From Batillaria attramentaria (lineage: Eukaryota; Mollusca; Gastropoda; Batillariidae): 64,000 nt of DNA. This document shows positions 49,101-60,010 of this stretch, one piece after another (the stretch's first letter is position 1; every line of letters begins with the position of its first letter). The stretch lies in the NCBI GenBank assembly GCA_018292915.2, contig JACVVK020000490.1, positions 292,001 through 356,000 of the forward strand. Reading direction: 5' to 3'. A program made the position numbers and the translations under genes. The notes under the pieces are model-generated. The model had not been told where the DNA came from. It made no database searches and saw only the letters and a program-made list of their open reading frames with translations.

Positions 49101-52100
49101 AACTGGACATTTGGGAGTCAGGTTTGTTTTGTCCCTTGTCTTTTACTTAATAGCCCTTTGGTTTTCTTACCCTTAATTCTTTAAACTAATTCAGCGTTTC
49201 ATTTTCTAAAATGATTTCTGCAATTGTAAACTGATAAAACATTGAGTGTTTTGGCCATCCCTACCAGTGCATTGCTGTTTTTGTGATGTTCTGTTTGTTG
49301 TTGCTTTGTTTACAGCTGCGGTATGGACAGGTGACAACATGGGTGAGTGGAGCCATCTGAAGATCTCCAACCCCATGATCTTGTCCTTGAACTTGGCTGG
49401 AATCACTTTCTCTGGTGCTGATGTGGGGGGTTTCTTCCGCAACCCTGACAACGAGCTCATCACACGCTGGTACCAGGTGTGCAGCTGGTTCTCTCTTTCC
49501 ATCCTGTTTTGTTAGCCTGGGTGAAATAATTACCAGCTTAGCAGGTTTGGCAAACATATCTTTTGCCATTGTTGTGTGTATTTTGGGAAAGGGATGAGAG
49601 GTTTGGAAGGGGCTTGAGTTATGAAAGGCTGTACAGGAGTAACTATTTAACATCATTTAGTTACTTCCTGCTGTTTGCTGGATGTAGTGAAGATTTTGTG
49701 TGTGTGTGTGTGTAAATCACAAATTGCCTTGCATGTGTTTTTTTTCTTCTTTTTTTCAGGCTGGAGCTTTCCAGCCATTTTTCCGAGCTCACGCCCATCT
49801 TGACACAAAACGTAGAGAACCGTACCTGTTGCCTGAGGAGAATATCAACGCCATACGATCTGCCATCCGTGCCCGATACACTTTCCTGCCTTACTGGTAC
49901 ACACTTTTCCACCTGTCTGAGGAAAGTGGCGCTCCTGTTATGCGGCCTTTATGGTATGAGTTCCCAACAGAAAAAGCTACTTTTGGCCTTGATGATGTCT
50001 TCTTAGTTGGTAAGTCATGGGTTCGTCTTTTGTTTTCTGTTAATCTTGGGTTTATCTTTGATGCCTGGTATTACCTTTTCGTGTAGGCAAACATTTGATG
50101 GTATGAACATAAGTTTAGTTCAGACGTATAAAGAAGTTTTTTAAAATTTCCAAAATTACTTCTGTCTGGTTTAGATTGATGTGCTCATCTTAAAAAAAAA
50201 AGAAAGAAAAAAAGTTGGTTTCTAGTTTTGTTTTGGGTTTGTTTTCTTTTTAAATGGGTGTCTTAGTTTCCTTGTCATAGCTATGCATTTCTCATATCAC
50301 TTAGTTCACGTACGTCATCAAAATGATTACAGGATATTTTCCCATATGAAGAGTTGAATAAATAGAAGAACAGTTTATTCAGATTATTGTCAGTTTACAC
50401 AGGGTGGCTTTTGCTTTGCAGGCCCTTCTTTACTTGTACGACCTGTCACAGAACAAGGGGCAACAAGCGCCAATGTGTACTTCCCAGGCACCAACCAGGT
50501 ATGGCTTCATAAAACTGCTGCAGATCTCATGAATTAAAAAAGCACCTTGTTTGTGTGTGTGTTTGCGCAGAGGGCATTGAGTATCTTCAGATGTGTCAAC
50601 TTTTCTTTTCCAGATTATGTTTTGTCAATTAATATTACGTATTAATATTACTCTACACTATACATGTAGCTTCTACTGTCATATTGTCACAGATGGTTTG
50701 TTTTCAAGGTTTTCTGTTCTCACTACGTATATTATAGTTGTGCGTGAAGGTATTTATTCGTTGTTTTTGTTCTTTTACAGCTGTGGTATGATATTGAGAC
50801 ATATGAAACATATAAGGGCCCAGCGGAGATCAACGTACCTGCACCATTATCCAAAGTAAGTCACTTGCAAAATGTTTGAGGCACTTTTTACTATTTTTGT
50901 ACTGTAAACAGTGGTACTTCGCATTCTATTCTCTTTCCACCTTTGGTTATCTGTCACAGAACAGTGGTTGCTTATGGAGAGGATGTGTACAGAGGAGGAA
51001 AATAAGAGCCTTTCTCTTCCTATGGGCGTTGATAAGTGCCCAGCAAGGGCTTAGAAAGACATCACTGGTGCAAATAAGTTTTTTTATATTATAGACTAGG
51101 ATCTGCACAATACCCAAAGGGAGATTCCTGGTTTTGTCTCCACGTTCCTACTTTTGCAGGGAAAGAAACCAGAGGGCAGAAATTAAGATACTTAGTAGGA
51201 GAGTAAATAAAGCACAACAGTCGTTGAAACAAATTTATTTGTCCCCTACATACTGGAACCATGTCACAGTAGATTGTATATGTACTCAAGCAATATTTGA
51301 GTATTGTGGTATTTCTATAAAGAAAGATGCTGCAGGATCAAATTTTGGGTCACCAGGTGATGTGTGAAAATGACATTGAATTTTGATTTCTTTTTGTCCA
51401 GATCCCTGTGTACCAGCGTGGGGGCAGCATTATTCCTCGAAAGATGCGGCCTCGCCGTTCATCCACACTCATGTTCAGTGACCCATTTACACTTGTCGTC
51501 TGTTTGGATGCTAAAGTGAGAAGCCAGCTGTTTTAAATATATCAACTGTACTTGCTTGTCATCCTTGCATGTATTGAGTAACTTTAGAAGGCAGATTACA
51601 CAGAAAGCTGACAGTGATGTTTTTGCATGCATCAGATTTTGCTACGCGTATACTACTGTTTGTCTCCAAACAGTTACTGTTTACTAATTAAAATTAAATA
51701 TTCACCTGGAGTTGGAAGGTTCTAATGATACTCTTCAAAGTTACTGTAGTCAAAGCTGACACTTTGTTTTAGGTGTTAAGTAATTTCAGGTAATACATGT
51801 CCATGGAATGCTATTGACTTTTCCAGGTAATTTCAGGAAGTAGTCATTGGTGTTAGAATGGGAGTGGGTGTGTTTGAAATGTCAATATTTTGATTTGCTT
51901 GTGTCTTTGCAGCAAGAGGCAGAAGGACAGCTGTATTTGGATGATTACCATTCCTTCGGCTATAGGGACGGTGCTTATGGAATGGTCAAGTACTCCTTCC
52001 ACAGCCATAAATTACACAGCACGTAAGAATGATTTATAATTATCATTTTGATGATGATGATGATAATTATGATGGTGATGGTTATTTTTATTACTATTAT

Positions 52101-53891
52101 TGATTTTTTTTTTTTTTTTAATACTTCTTTTTTTATACTTTTGAATTGTGACAATGCCAGCGAAAACTTCACACAAACTTGTAGAAGGGTTGAGAGGACG
52201 CAGGGTTCTTTGCCTATTGGTGCTCGCTGAACTGGTGATTAGCTTGTTACTTTTCAGCACTCAGGTGTGTCCTGCAAACAATGTTAACCTGTCAGCACTG
52301 TGATTACTGCATCACTCTGTCACGTGTGGTTAGCTGTACTCAGGCAGCCCTTTAGAGTAGGGGAAACTACTCCATACTACTGCAGTCAATTATCAGAAAC
52401 ATCACTACCTTCCCTTGGTCTCGGAGGTTATGGTTGATCCTGTACCAACAGCCAATAAGATGTCATGTCTGACAACAACACGTGTGAGCTGCAATCAGAC
52501 AGGCAAAGAATACTTTGAAGCGGGAAAGTAAATAATTTCAAATGCACTTCTGTTTTTTCACTGCAGCGTGAGTCACCCAGGAACGCAGTTCACCACCTCA
52601 GAATGGCTGGAGAGGGTCATTATTGCCGGCCTGCCCCATGAACCTAAACGGGTTACGCTGCATTTTTCAGGTGAGGCTCACTCTCTTTGAAATGGCTCTG
52701 TGCATGTCTTACACTTGATTTTGAAAAGGCTTAAGAAAAATAGTAGGACTTAAAACATGTGATGAGTGGCAGTAACCTTTGCTGTGAAAAAAATTGGCAT
52801 GGCAGCGGCAGTGTAAGTGATGTTGCTGGTGCTCTTGTTCACAAAACTTGTGTCCAGTATCCTCCCATTGGATGAGGGTCAGTGATGTTGCCAGGATTTT
52901 TTTTCTTCGGTGATTTAGCCGAAACAGCCATGAAAGTTTCGGCTTTTTACAGAAAGTTTCGGCTCTCTCTGCCGAAGCAGTTTCACGAGTTTTTCGACTA
53001 GATTCCCTACTGTTACGTGCTCCCTCCACCTCCATGAATTAAAGAAGTTTTGTAAAGTTGCGTTTTCTTGGAAATTAGTCCAGCCAGCACAGGAATCTCG
53101 CAGAAACGGACATAATCAAGCCGATTCATTTGTGCAAACTTCGGCTCGGCCAGCCGACATGACAGACAGATTATCGGCTTTTTCAAACAAAATTCGGCTT
53201 TTAGCCGAGATCCGACCCCAAACGACATCCCTGGAGGCCATTTTTAGTTACCATACCAGAGACTGAATTCTTGTTTTACAGTGTACCTATGTAGCTTATT
53301 ATGACTAAAAATAATCGCCACAAAAATACATTTATCAATAACAAGTGTGCCATAACCTCTCAGTTGTGACCAGGGTCAGTGCTGACACGAGCTTTTATTG
53401 CAGGGCTAAAGTTTGGAGGATTTTCTCTGTTGGCTAAAAATTTTTCCTCTGCTACCTAAAGATTTTTCCTCCACTGGCTAAAAATTCTAAAAAAATCCCC
53501 CCCCCCCCCAAAAAAAAGTTTCCTTCTCTTAAGCATTTAAATTAAAATAATGTCCAATTTGCACAGATTTTAGTCAAAATTTAAAAAAATATTTCTCATG
53601 GGGGATACTCCTGGACATCCCTTGCATGGCTTTGCCACTTCGTCAAACATTTCCTCCTTTCAGATCATGGACCATTTTACCCTGTTATTGTGTGTGGTGA
53701 GGTGTAACTGTTCAGTACCGCAATCCTGCAAGTTTGTTTTGTGTCTTAAAACCCCCCAAAAAAACTTTTGTATGTGTGTTGCAGGTCAGACCACAGACCT
53801 GTCCTTCACATTTGACAATGCCAAGAATGTTTTGACTGTCCGGAAGCCAGGGGTAAACATTTTACAGTCGTGGGGCATAAGTCTGCACTAA
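34132..53891 (+). CDS. GANAB: Glucosidase II alpha subunit (GH31), 23 exons
   Basis: Exons: 34132-34153, 36207-36309, 36714-36956, 37637-37804, 39722-39776, 40468-40570, 40904-41000, 41261-41362, 42173-42251, 45032-45205, 46070-46131, 46351-46428, 47385-47587, 48189-48412, 48794-48890, 49316-49476, 49760-50009, 50422-50498, 50781-50855, 51402-51515, 51913-52022, 52567-52670, 53785-53891. Total 2808 nt (935 aa plus stop), all in phase. The enzyme removes alpha-1,3-glucoses from N-glycans in the ER, gating calnexin/calreticulin folding cycles. A hydrophobic signal starts at Met11 (36215), followed by [13 protein letters not shown]. An acidic stretch lies at residues 184-225. Nucleophile D534 sits in WNDMNEP and acid/base D610 in [15 protein letters not shown] and FFRAHAHLD are also present. 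It has no KDEL; in the family, ER retention comes from the beta subunit. Start could be Met1 or Met11. Confidence 0.95.
34154..36206 (+). other. GANAB intron 1
   Basis: A 2-kb intron between the 22-nt first exon and the signal-peptide exon. No coding exon or clear repeat was recognised. Several ATG codons and CpG-containing sequence lie near 34600-35050, so an alternative promoter or non-coding first exon could sit here and deliver the Met11 start. Confidence 0.45.
38251..39497. mobile_element. Decayed Tigger/pogo-like element with nested SINE
   Basis: The left part has TTAAGTCAAACACGCTTAAG and AACTTTGGATAAGTCAGAAC. The right part has TTAAGTCAAACTTTGGATGA and ends TTGTGTTTGACTG followed by TA. 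Reverse-complemented, the right end starts CAGTCAAACACAATAAG, the form of pogo/Tigger ends. The left end is mutated. Between them is about 600 bases without a recognisable transposase, then a family 2 SINE at 39060-39331. It sits in GANAB intron 4. Confidence 0.5.
39060..39331 (-). mobile_element. tRNA-derived SINE, family 2 (copy c)
   Basis: On the minus strand: GTGGTGTAGTGGTTAGCACT, B box GGGTTCGATCC, then GGCAAGCGGGTTTTTTTCC and the family 2 body to CACTTCACGGGTGCGACTTA. It is inserted within the Tigger-like element, so it moved later than that element. Confidence 0.87.
41640..42010 (+). repeat. Dispersed repeat in GANAB intron 8 (family R1, copy a)
   Basis: The copy contains TTTCAAAACTGAGGGTCACT, GAGGGTCATTTTGTAAAATC and TCTGCGTCAGATTCTGAAATCTC. 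The same phrases occur inverted at 47840-47980 in intron 13. No coding content or terminal repeats were identified. Confidence 0.6.
42252..45031 (+). other. GANAB intron 9 (2.8 kb)
   Basis: The longest GANAB intron. Apart from repeat R2 at 42540-42905 it is AT-rich with T- and G-runs (44760-44792). No coding exon was recognised. Confidence 0.5.
42540..42905 (+). repeat. Dispersed repeat in GANAB intron 9 (family R2, copy a)
   Basis: GCACAGATTTTAGTCTAATT occurs twice within the copy. It is followed by CCCTGGACACCC, GGCTTTGCCACTTC and GATCATGGACCATTTTA. The same order is found at 53400-53690 in the last intron. Confidence 0.7.
45300..45718 (-). mobile_element. tRNA-derived SINE, family 4
   Basis: The minus strand reads GGGATTTGGTCTAGTGGTTA then AGGC, B box GGGTTCGAGTCCC, and a 300-base body with CATCTTTCGAAGAAGAGTAG and TAGCGCTTAACGGCAGCAGG. 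No second copy is in the window. It lies in GANAB intron 10. Confidence 0.75.
46567..47149 (-). mobile_element. Tc1-like DNA transposon remnant with transposase HTH
   Basis: The ends are inverted repeats: left CAGCCTCCACAAAAAGTTAA then GGACCA; right, reverse-complemented, CAGTCTTCACAAAAAGTTAA then GGACCA. Both are flanked by TA. The minus-strand frame 46918-46583 encodes [20 protein letters not shown] then [21 protein letters not shown], the first helix-turn-helix of Tc1-type transposases. A CA tract then interrupts the frame and no catalytic DDE core fits in 583 bases. It is an internally deleted copy in GANAB intron 12. Confidence 0.88.
47840..47980 (-). repeat. Dispersed repeat in GANAB intron 13 (family R1, copy b)
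   Basis: This is an inverted partial copy of 41640-42010: TTACAAAATGACCCTC, GAGGGTCAGAGTGACCCT and AGATTTCAGAATCTG. The pair could in principle form an intramolecular hairpin in the GANAB pre-mRNA. Confidence 0.5.
52890..53240 (+). repeat. Dispersed repeat rich in CGGCTTTT phrases
   Basis: Multiple short phrases (TTTCGGCTTTTTACAG, TTCGGCTTTTAGCCGAGA, CTTCGGCTCGGCCAGCCGA) repeat in direct and inverted forms within the last GANAB intron. It probably derives from a mobile element, but no family was recognised. Confidence 0.4.
53390..53690 (+). repeat. Dispersed repeat in last GANAB intron (family R2, copy b)
   Basis: Shares GCACAGATTTTAGTC, CCTGGACATCCC, GGCTTTGCCACTTC and GATCATGGACCATTTTA in order with 42540-42905. 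Both copies lie in the same gene, same orientation. Confidence 0.7.
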
Positions 53892-54478
53892 GGATCGGCC
53901 TTGCTAGCTGTTAGTGTTGTTAATAATAATTGCGTATGGTCAGTTTATCAGTCTTCGCTGAACGTGTGCGTCAAAAGAACATTAGTGGTGAAAGTTCTGG
54001 ATGTCCTGAATTTAGATTTGAATGCCAAGAAATATGAATGGAGTAAATTGAGCTTTGAAATATATACTGATTTGATGTTGAATATATGCTGTTAACACCG
54101 ATCGTACATACTGTAGTGATATATATATTTGCATACATTTGTCTGAGTGCTTGTGGAAATGTTGGGGGTCGTTACTTAGTGGGAAGTGTGTTGAAGCATG
54201 GGGGGAGAAAGTGTTATTGAATGATGCCAGTCTGAAAGTACATTTATAATGATGGAACGTTATTGGACATAAAGACATGGATGGCGTGACTGGTGGGTGG
54301 GGATGGGAGGGTTCAAGTGCATTACTTTGGATTACATGTACCATGGGAGAGTAATGTTGAATCAGGTCATCTGTGGTTGTTTGTGAAATGTCTATAGCTG
54401 GTACATGTATTTTCCTTCTTTTTTTTTTCTTTTTTTCCCCCCTTTTGTCCTGCCTGTGTATCAGTTCTGTTAATTAGC

Positions 54479-54484
54479 AATAAA
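54479..54484 (+). terminator. GANAB poly(A) signal, proximal
   Basis: AATAAA about 590 bases after the stop codon. A distal AATAAA lies at 55925-55930, so two 3' UTR lengths are possible. Confidence 0.5.
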
Positions 54485-55924
54485 ATCAGTTGACATGCTG
54501 CTGATATTAGTTTTTAAGTGTTATGTGTACATGTACTTGCAAAGCTACTTGATCCGTTAGAGGTGGATTGTAACTATGTGATATGGTTTGTGTCATAAAA
54601 AGTAAACAGGCGTATGGAATGGTAGCATGCGAGAAGTTATTGACGATTGTCAGTATAGTGGACTGACTTGGCACTTTCCAGTATTGACAGGCTGCTGCTG
54701 TGTACAGAAAGATTTGTTCCTTCCTCCGTGATCTGTACTTAGAGCAACCAGCATGTGATTCTTTTGGGCATTTGCGTCAGCCTGAATGTTCACGTTGCTT
54801 TGTACCAACATGATTGCCCTTGTCAAAATAATTCCCTCGTCTTACTTACTGTTACTTACTGTGAACATGAACTTTACAGCTTTTGTGTCACATGTCTGAA
54901 GAGTGAATGTGTATTGACATCTGGCGAACACCGTATTTCATGACTGATTTTGACAGTGATTATCATAATGGTGCTGCAGAGTACTTCAGTGTGCGCATGT
55001 GCTACCACCAATAGATATGGTTCAGGACTCGTCGTTATGTAGATGTTGTAGCCAGTAAACATTCCCGTGATTCCCAACAGGAATTCTGTTCTGGGTCAAT
55101 CCCCATGCCAGGCAGGGTCATGTAATTGAGTTTGTTGTAACCGCTCTTTCTTGACAGAGCATTTTTTTTTTTTTTCTTCTTCATTTCATCGTTTGTTTGT
55201 TTTTTCATGTAAGGCAGAGGATCAGCCTCTTGAAGATAATTATGATGAGTATTAATTTTTGCCAGATTTATTTTACAGTTAAATTTTGTCTTTAGAAACT
55301 GTTGAGTGCAGAGTATGGAATCTACTTCTGATCGTAGGTCAAGCAGGCGCAGTAGGCAGGGAGTGCAATAACCAGATACCATGGTCAAAGATTTCTCCAT
55401 TTATTTAAACAGTTTGATGGAAGCTATATAATTTTGCAAATTATCAAGAGAAATTTAAGGTGACAGTGTATTCTTGACTTGGTCTTCTCTGCAGATTTCT
55501 TCGTAAGTTTTGTGCTGCACAAAACAGTTATGATTTTAGCATTAAAAAAGAAAAAGAGTTTGTAATGCTGTGAACCACACCAGAAGTGAAAGTGGAAACA
55601 TGACTGTTTTGTTGGGTTTTTTTCTTCTTTTACTTCTCTTGCCTTGTGAGAGGTGTGTGCACATTTGTAAAGTCCATCACCCTTTGCTGTTCGTGTGGTG
55701 TTAAACACCATCAGTAATGTTGGAAGAGTTCATGCGTTAAGGATGCTGTTGTACCACTCCACTGTGTTTGGATTCTTTATGTCACATCACTTAATTACCT
55801 GGGGTCGATTGATGTTACATGTATTGAATGGTTGCTGTTTCATCTGTTGTTTGCTGTCACTTGTTCAACATCTGTATGTGATCATTCTGTGTTCACTCTC
55901 TTGTTTGCACGCTATACACACTAA

Positions 55925-55930
55925 AATAAA
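55925..55930 (+). terminator. GANAB poly(A) signal, distal
   Basis: AATAAA followed by GT-rich sequence about 2 kb after the stop codon. It lies about 400 bases from the opposing poly(A) signal of the minus-strand gene. Confidence 0.45.
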
Positions 55931-56027
55931 AGGTTTTGACTGAAGTTCTGGTGGATTCTTGCTGCTCACAGGCTGAGTGATTGTGGTTTAGCATGTTTTT
56001 GTTTTTGTTTCACTAGCTGCTTTAAAG

Positions 56028-56190
56028 CTCGCACACACACACACACACGCACGCACGCACGCACACACACACACACACCCACCCCGCCTTCTCTCTGTCT
56101 CACATTCTCTCACACACACACACACGCGCGCGCGCACACACACACACACACCCACCCCGCCTTCTCTCTGTCTCACATTCTCTCACACAC

Positions 56191-56224
<34 letters not shown>

Positions 56225-56296
56225 CCACCCCGCCTTCTCTCTGTCTCACATTCTCTCACACACACACACACACACACGCGCGCGCGCACACACACA
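56028..56296. repeat. Minisatellite of CA/CG tracts with CTCTCTGTCTCACATTCTCTC
   Basis: A 60-75 base unit recurs about three times: alternating (CA)n and (CG)n, then CCCACCCCGCCTTCTCTCTG and TCTCACATTCTCTCA. Alternating purine-pyrimidine CG/CA runs can adopt Z-DNA. It separates the two convergent 3' ends. Confidence 0.9.
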
Positions 56297-57708
56297 ACAG
56301 AGCGATTTTTTTTCCTTCAGTGAACACACTTTTATTGCACTTGGCAATTAAGCAGTGAGAAAAGTGAGAAACGAAATGCAATTCAAGATACAAAATATAA
56401 CAAAATTCCCAGTCTGAGATTCATTGTGCAGACAGGTCAAGACTTCTATACAGTGTACATGTATCTGGAAAAACAAAAATAAACTTTACAACCTTCAAGT
56501 GTCCAAACAGGGACATCGGTTGAACATAGTTGAATCTGAACAGACCTGGACCAGTGGTATTAGTACAATGTGCATGTGTTTTAATTGTGGTCCGAATACC
56601 ATGTACCCTTTCTCCAAGTACATAATACAAGCATTGCTGTACAAGAATTGCTGAGCGACAAAAAAGATGTGGGACTGCCCCACACTCATTTTTCTCAAAA
56701 TCATGAACATGTATTTACTTTTAGCAAACAATTTTGGAAAATGAGATTCTCAGAAAAAGGTTTTCATTAATACTACCTGGAAAGATAGCACAGCAGTCTG
56801 CATTCATGTAATGGAGATATTTACATACGTTTACATAAATTTTAACTGTAGGCAAGCAACTTACATGTATTTTAATTTTTATAAAAATCAACAAAAAATA
56901 TTTATATAAACAAGAGGAGAGAATTGGAACAAAACAAAAATATAAAAGCAAAATTCAATGACATGCAGTAGTGATGTAATTAAATCGAACCACACGAAAG
57001 TAAAAATTACATGTTCTATCAAAGTCGGAAAATTCAGACTGTACTTTCAAAACTCTGTACTGCTATGTGACACATCTAACAACCTGAAGCTTCACTCGCT
57101 GTACAGTGACTACCCATCTGCTCATACTCCCAAGTAAGCATGGCAGTACTAAATGGGCAATTATAACACAAATATAAATAATTCATGATTACTTAATCCT
57201 CAGGAAGGCTATAATTATTACTGAGAATATTTACTAATAAATAGTTATACTGTACATGTACTTAGTTCTCAACAGACCTGTTACAAGTCCAGCAACTGAC
57301 ATGCCTCAAGCTTGCAAGGAGTTAATAATATGATAATGAACACTTCAGCTAGGAGATGTGGCAAAGGTATGGCACCAGTCTTATCATTTGACCTATCACA
57401 GTAAGATTCATAATTATATTAATGTATACATCAGTAACTGATCTGTTGCACTGGGCTTTGCTATATGACTGATCAGTGTAATCTTAGAGAAATGCAACGC
57501 ATAATTATTGTGCTGCAATGAACAACAGTGGCAAAATCCCTGTACACTGTTTCCATCCCCCCCTCCTCCCCCCCCCCTCCAAACACACACACCCAGCCCA
57601 CCCACACTTCCCTTCTCATCATCCTATTCCCCTTCCTACCCACAACCAATGTTAATACATTATGTACAATAAACTGTATTTCTTGTATGACCTAAGGAGT
57701 TGTACTTA

Positions 57709-57938
57709 CAGACTTACATAAGTCAAGGACCACCTTGACAGACAGGTCTAATTTTTAAGAATTCACAAAAAATAGAGATCAAGGAATCTTTCAAAATTTT
57801 TTGCTGTGACAGTGTTAAAGGGTTAACAATGCATCCTGCAAAGTTTGCTGAAGGTGAAAAACCACCATGTGCTGCACGGACATCTTCCAGGAATTTTAGC
57901 CAAATTTGCAAGTGGTCCTTGACTAATGTTGAAGTCTG
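57709..57938. mobile_element. 230-bp TA-flanked MITE
   Basis: The left end CAGACTTACATAAGTCAAGG then ACCAC and the reverse-complemented right end CAGACTTCAACATTAGTCAA then GGACCAC form inverted repeats, flanked by TA on both sides. The final AAGGACCA resembles the inner part of the Tc1-like ends at 46567, so they may share a transposase lineage. No coding capacity. Confidence 0.82.
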
Positions 57939-58231
57939 TAGTTAAACCCCCTAGTCTTACGCAGATGTTCAGCCATTTTCAATAGCTTTTACGTGTTCTC
58001 AAGATACACTGTACGTACTACTGTCTCTGAAAAACAAAAAAAGAAAGAAAACAAACACAACCTAGTAACGCAGTCTGGCTATGCCCCTGATCCAGGTTCA
58101 CAAAGAAACATTTACTGTAGTGTATCAAAAGTTGACATTAAACAATATCCTTAATTAAACATTATGGCAGTCTTGAAAATGACACTGTCAAGGCTCTGTA
58201 TGTGCCATTGCCTTGATCCAAGTTCCCTAAT

Positions 58232-58530
58232 AGCAACAAGAGCGGTGGTCTAACAGGTAGCGCATCGGATTATTTTAGCCACCGGCCGTCACCAATGTCA
58301 TGGCGATGAAGCGTGGGTTCGAGCCCAGGTCGAGCTTGTGATATGTGATATCGGTTTTTCCTGGCTGCCGGGCTGCTCATCAGGGGTTTCTCTCCAGGTT
58401 ATCCGGCTTTCCTACCCCAGCAAAATTGTAAAAAATATAGGATAGGTACTGAGTGGCGCTGCACCGCGGCAACGCGCTTCCCCCGAGGGAAGCAGCCCGA
58501 ATTTCCCGAAAGGAATAATAAAGTAGTAAA
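58232..58530 (+). mobile_element. tRNA-derived SINE, family 5
   Basis: The head GTGGTCTAACAGGTAGCGCA then TCGGATT, B box GGGTTCGAGCCC, body with CAGGGGTTTCTCTCCAGGTT then ATCCGGC, and an AT-rich tail ending in AATAAATAAAC. A 30-base insertion separates A and B boxes compared with a normal tRNA. It is antisense to the presumed 3' UTR. Confidence 0.72.
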
Positions 58531-60010
58531 ACAATAAATAAACTTAAAAAAACATACCCTGACCACCTTGAGCAGCACTTCAATGAGAAACAGAAAAAGC
58601 TTCTTTCAGCAGTACTGTTTTATCTACTGTCAAACAAAATTTTTCCATACAGACACAGTGCATCCACTAATAACATATCTTGTGATACATATATGATACT
58701 TTCTTCACAGCAGTGTCGAAAATGTTTAGAAAATGTGTGAAGAACAGCAGTATGGGATCATTCACTGTCAAAGAAACTCATGGTAAAACATACAATGTCT
58801 GAGGTTTTCTGATAAATTAAGGTCAACTCCTGCTGCATAAAAGCGAATGATGAAACGCTGACTTTGTTTTGGAAATGGAATTTTTTCAGCCTTGGTCACA
58901 AAATGATACTTTTCTGCGCTGATATCATTGTGCTGTACATGTGCACAATAAAGTGCTACCGAAAAAATGTCTTTTGAACTGTGATTGTTCTGAAGGTTTT
59001 GAGAGGGGCTTCATTGCAATACTTCACAGCACCACAAGATTTACAAAAGCAAAGACACGTAATATTTTTTATCAGGAATGCAAACAACATTGGTCCAATC
59101 ACAAAAAAAGGCTTGGTCCTTCCCAAAAAAAATTTAAAAAAAATAAAATAAAAAACCCTGTTTGACACCTAGCCTAGCAGTCTGAAATGTGTATAAAAAT
59201 GTGTTTAAAAAAAAAAAAATCCACGAGCTTTTATAACAAAGATCACACATCATTTTACAATGTGCATGGATCAAAGTTGCTCAAAAAGATTAACACAATT
59301 ATTAACATTGTTCACAATAATGTTCATATACCAGATAAGCTTGATTCTTGTAGAGCCCATCAAACGGATCAGACATTTGAATCTCAGACAAGCTGTAATA
59401 AGTGAAACTGTCTGGTCAGTTTCTATGAGCACAGGGTTTTTAAGTGACTCACTGGGTTTTTTTTTACTCATTTAAAATTAAATCACCTAAACAACCAGTA
59501 GAAATTATCAGGCAAAATCAACTGCTGGTCATACAATCTTACCAGCTGGCCCAGTAACCACAGAAAAGTCACACTTCAATAGACAAGAATAAATTAATGT
59601 ACACATAAGCACCAACGGCAGCAGAACTGTCTCCACAGAATAACAAACTCAAAAAGACTCAGGTGGTTTTAGCAAAAACAAATCTAACTGTAATGAATGT
59701 ACATGCACTACAAACACTGTCTGCATTGTGACACTTGCTCCCACATGGGGGGAACTCCCACATGCACTGCATGGCTGACATGGAAAGAGTTTCAGTTGCC
59801 AGTCTTGATACACTTCTTTCTTGTTTTTAAAGATCTTTTAAGGTACTGGGAGACATCAGTAGAGTACCCGTCCAGTATCTCTGTACAGCTTATAGTTCTT
59901 CCTTACTTTCAGCAGGGGTCAGTAGTTCCTGGATACTTTGGATGGAAGCGTATGGCAAAAATATAATCTCTGAAGATGACAAACTGACTTGAGCAAAAGG
60001 CGCCACCTCC

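Larger units (their letters stand above)
56331..60010 (-). other. Probable long 3' UTR of the Ser-rich protein gene
   Basis: A minus-strand AATAAA (TTTATT at 56331-56336) follows 3.7 kb of AT-rich sequence with no recognised coding exon, consistent with a single long 3' UTR. It contains a 230-bp MITE (57709-57938) and a SINE (58232-58530). Confidence 0.5.
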
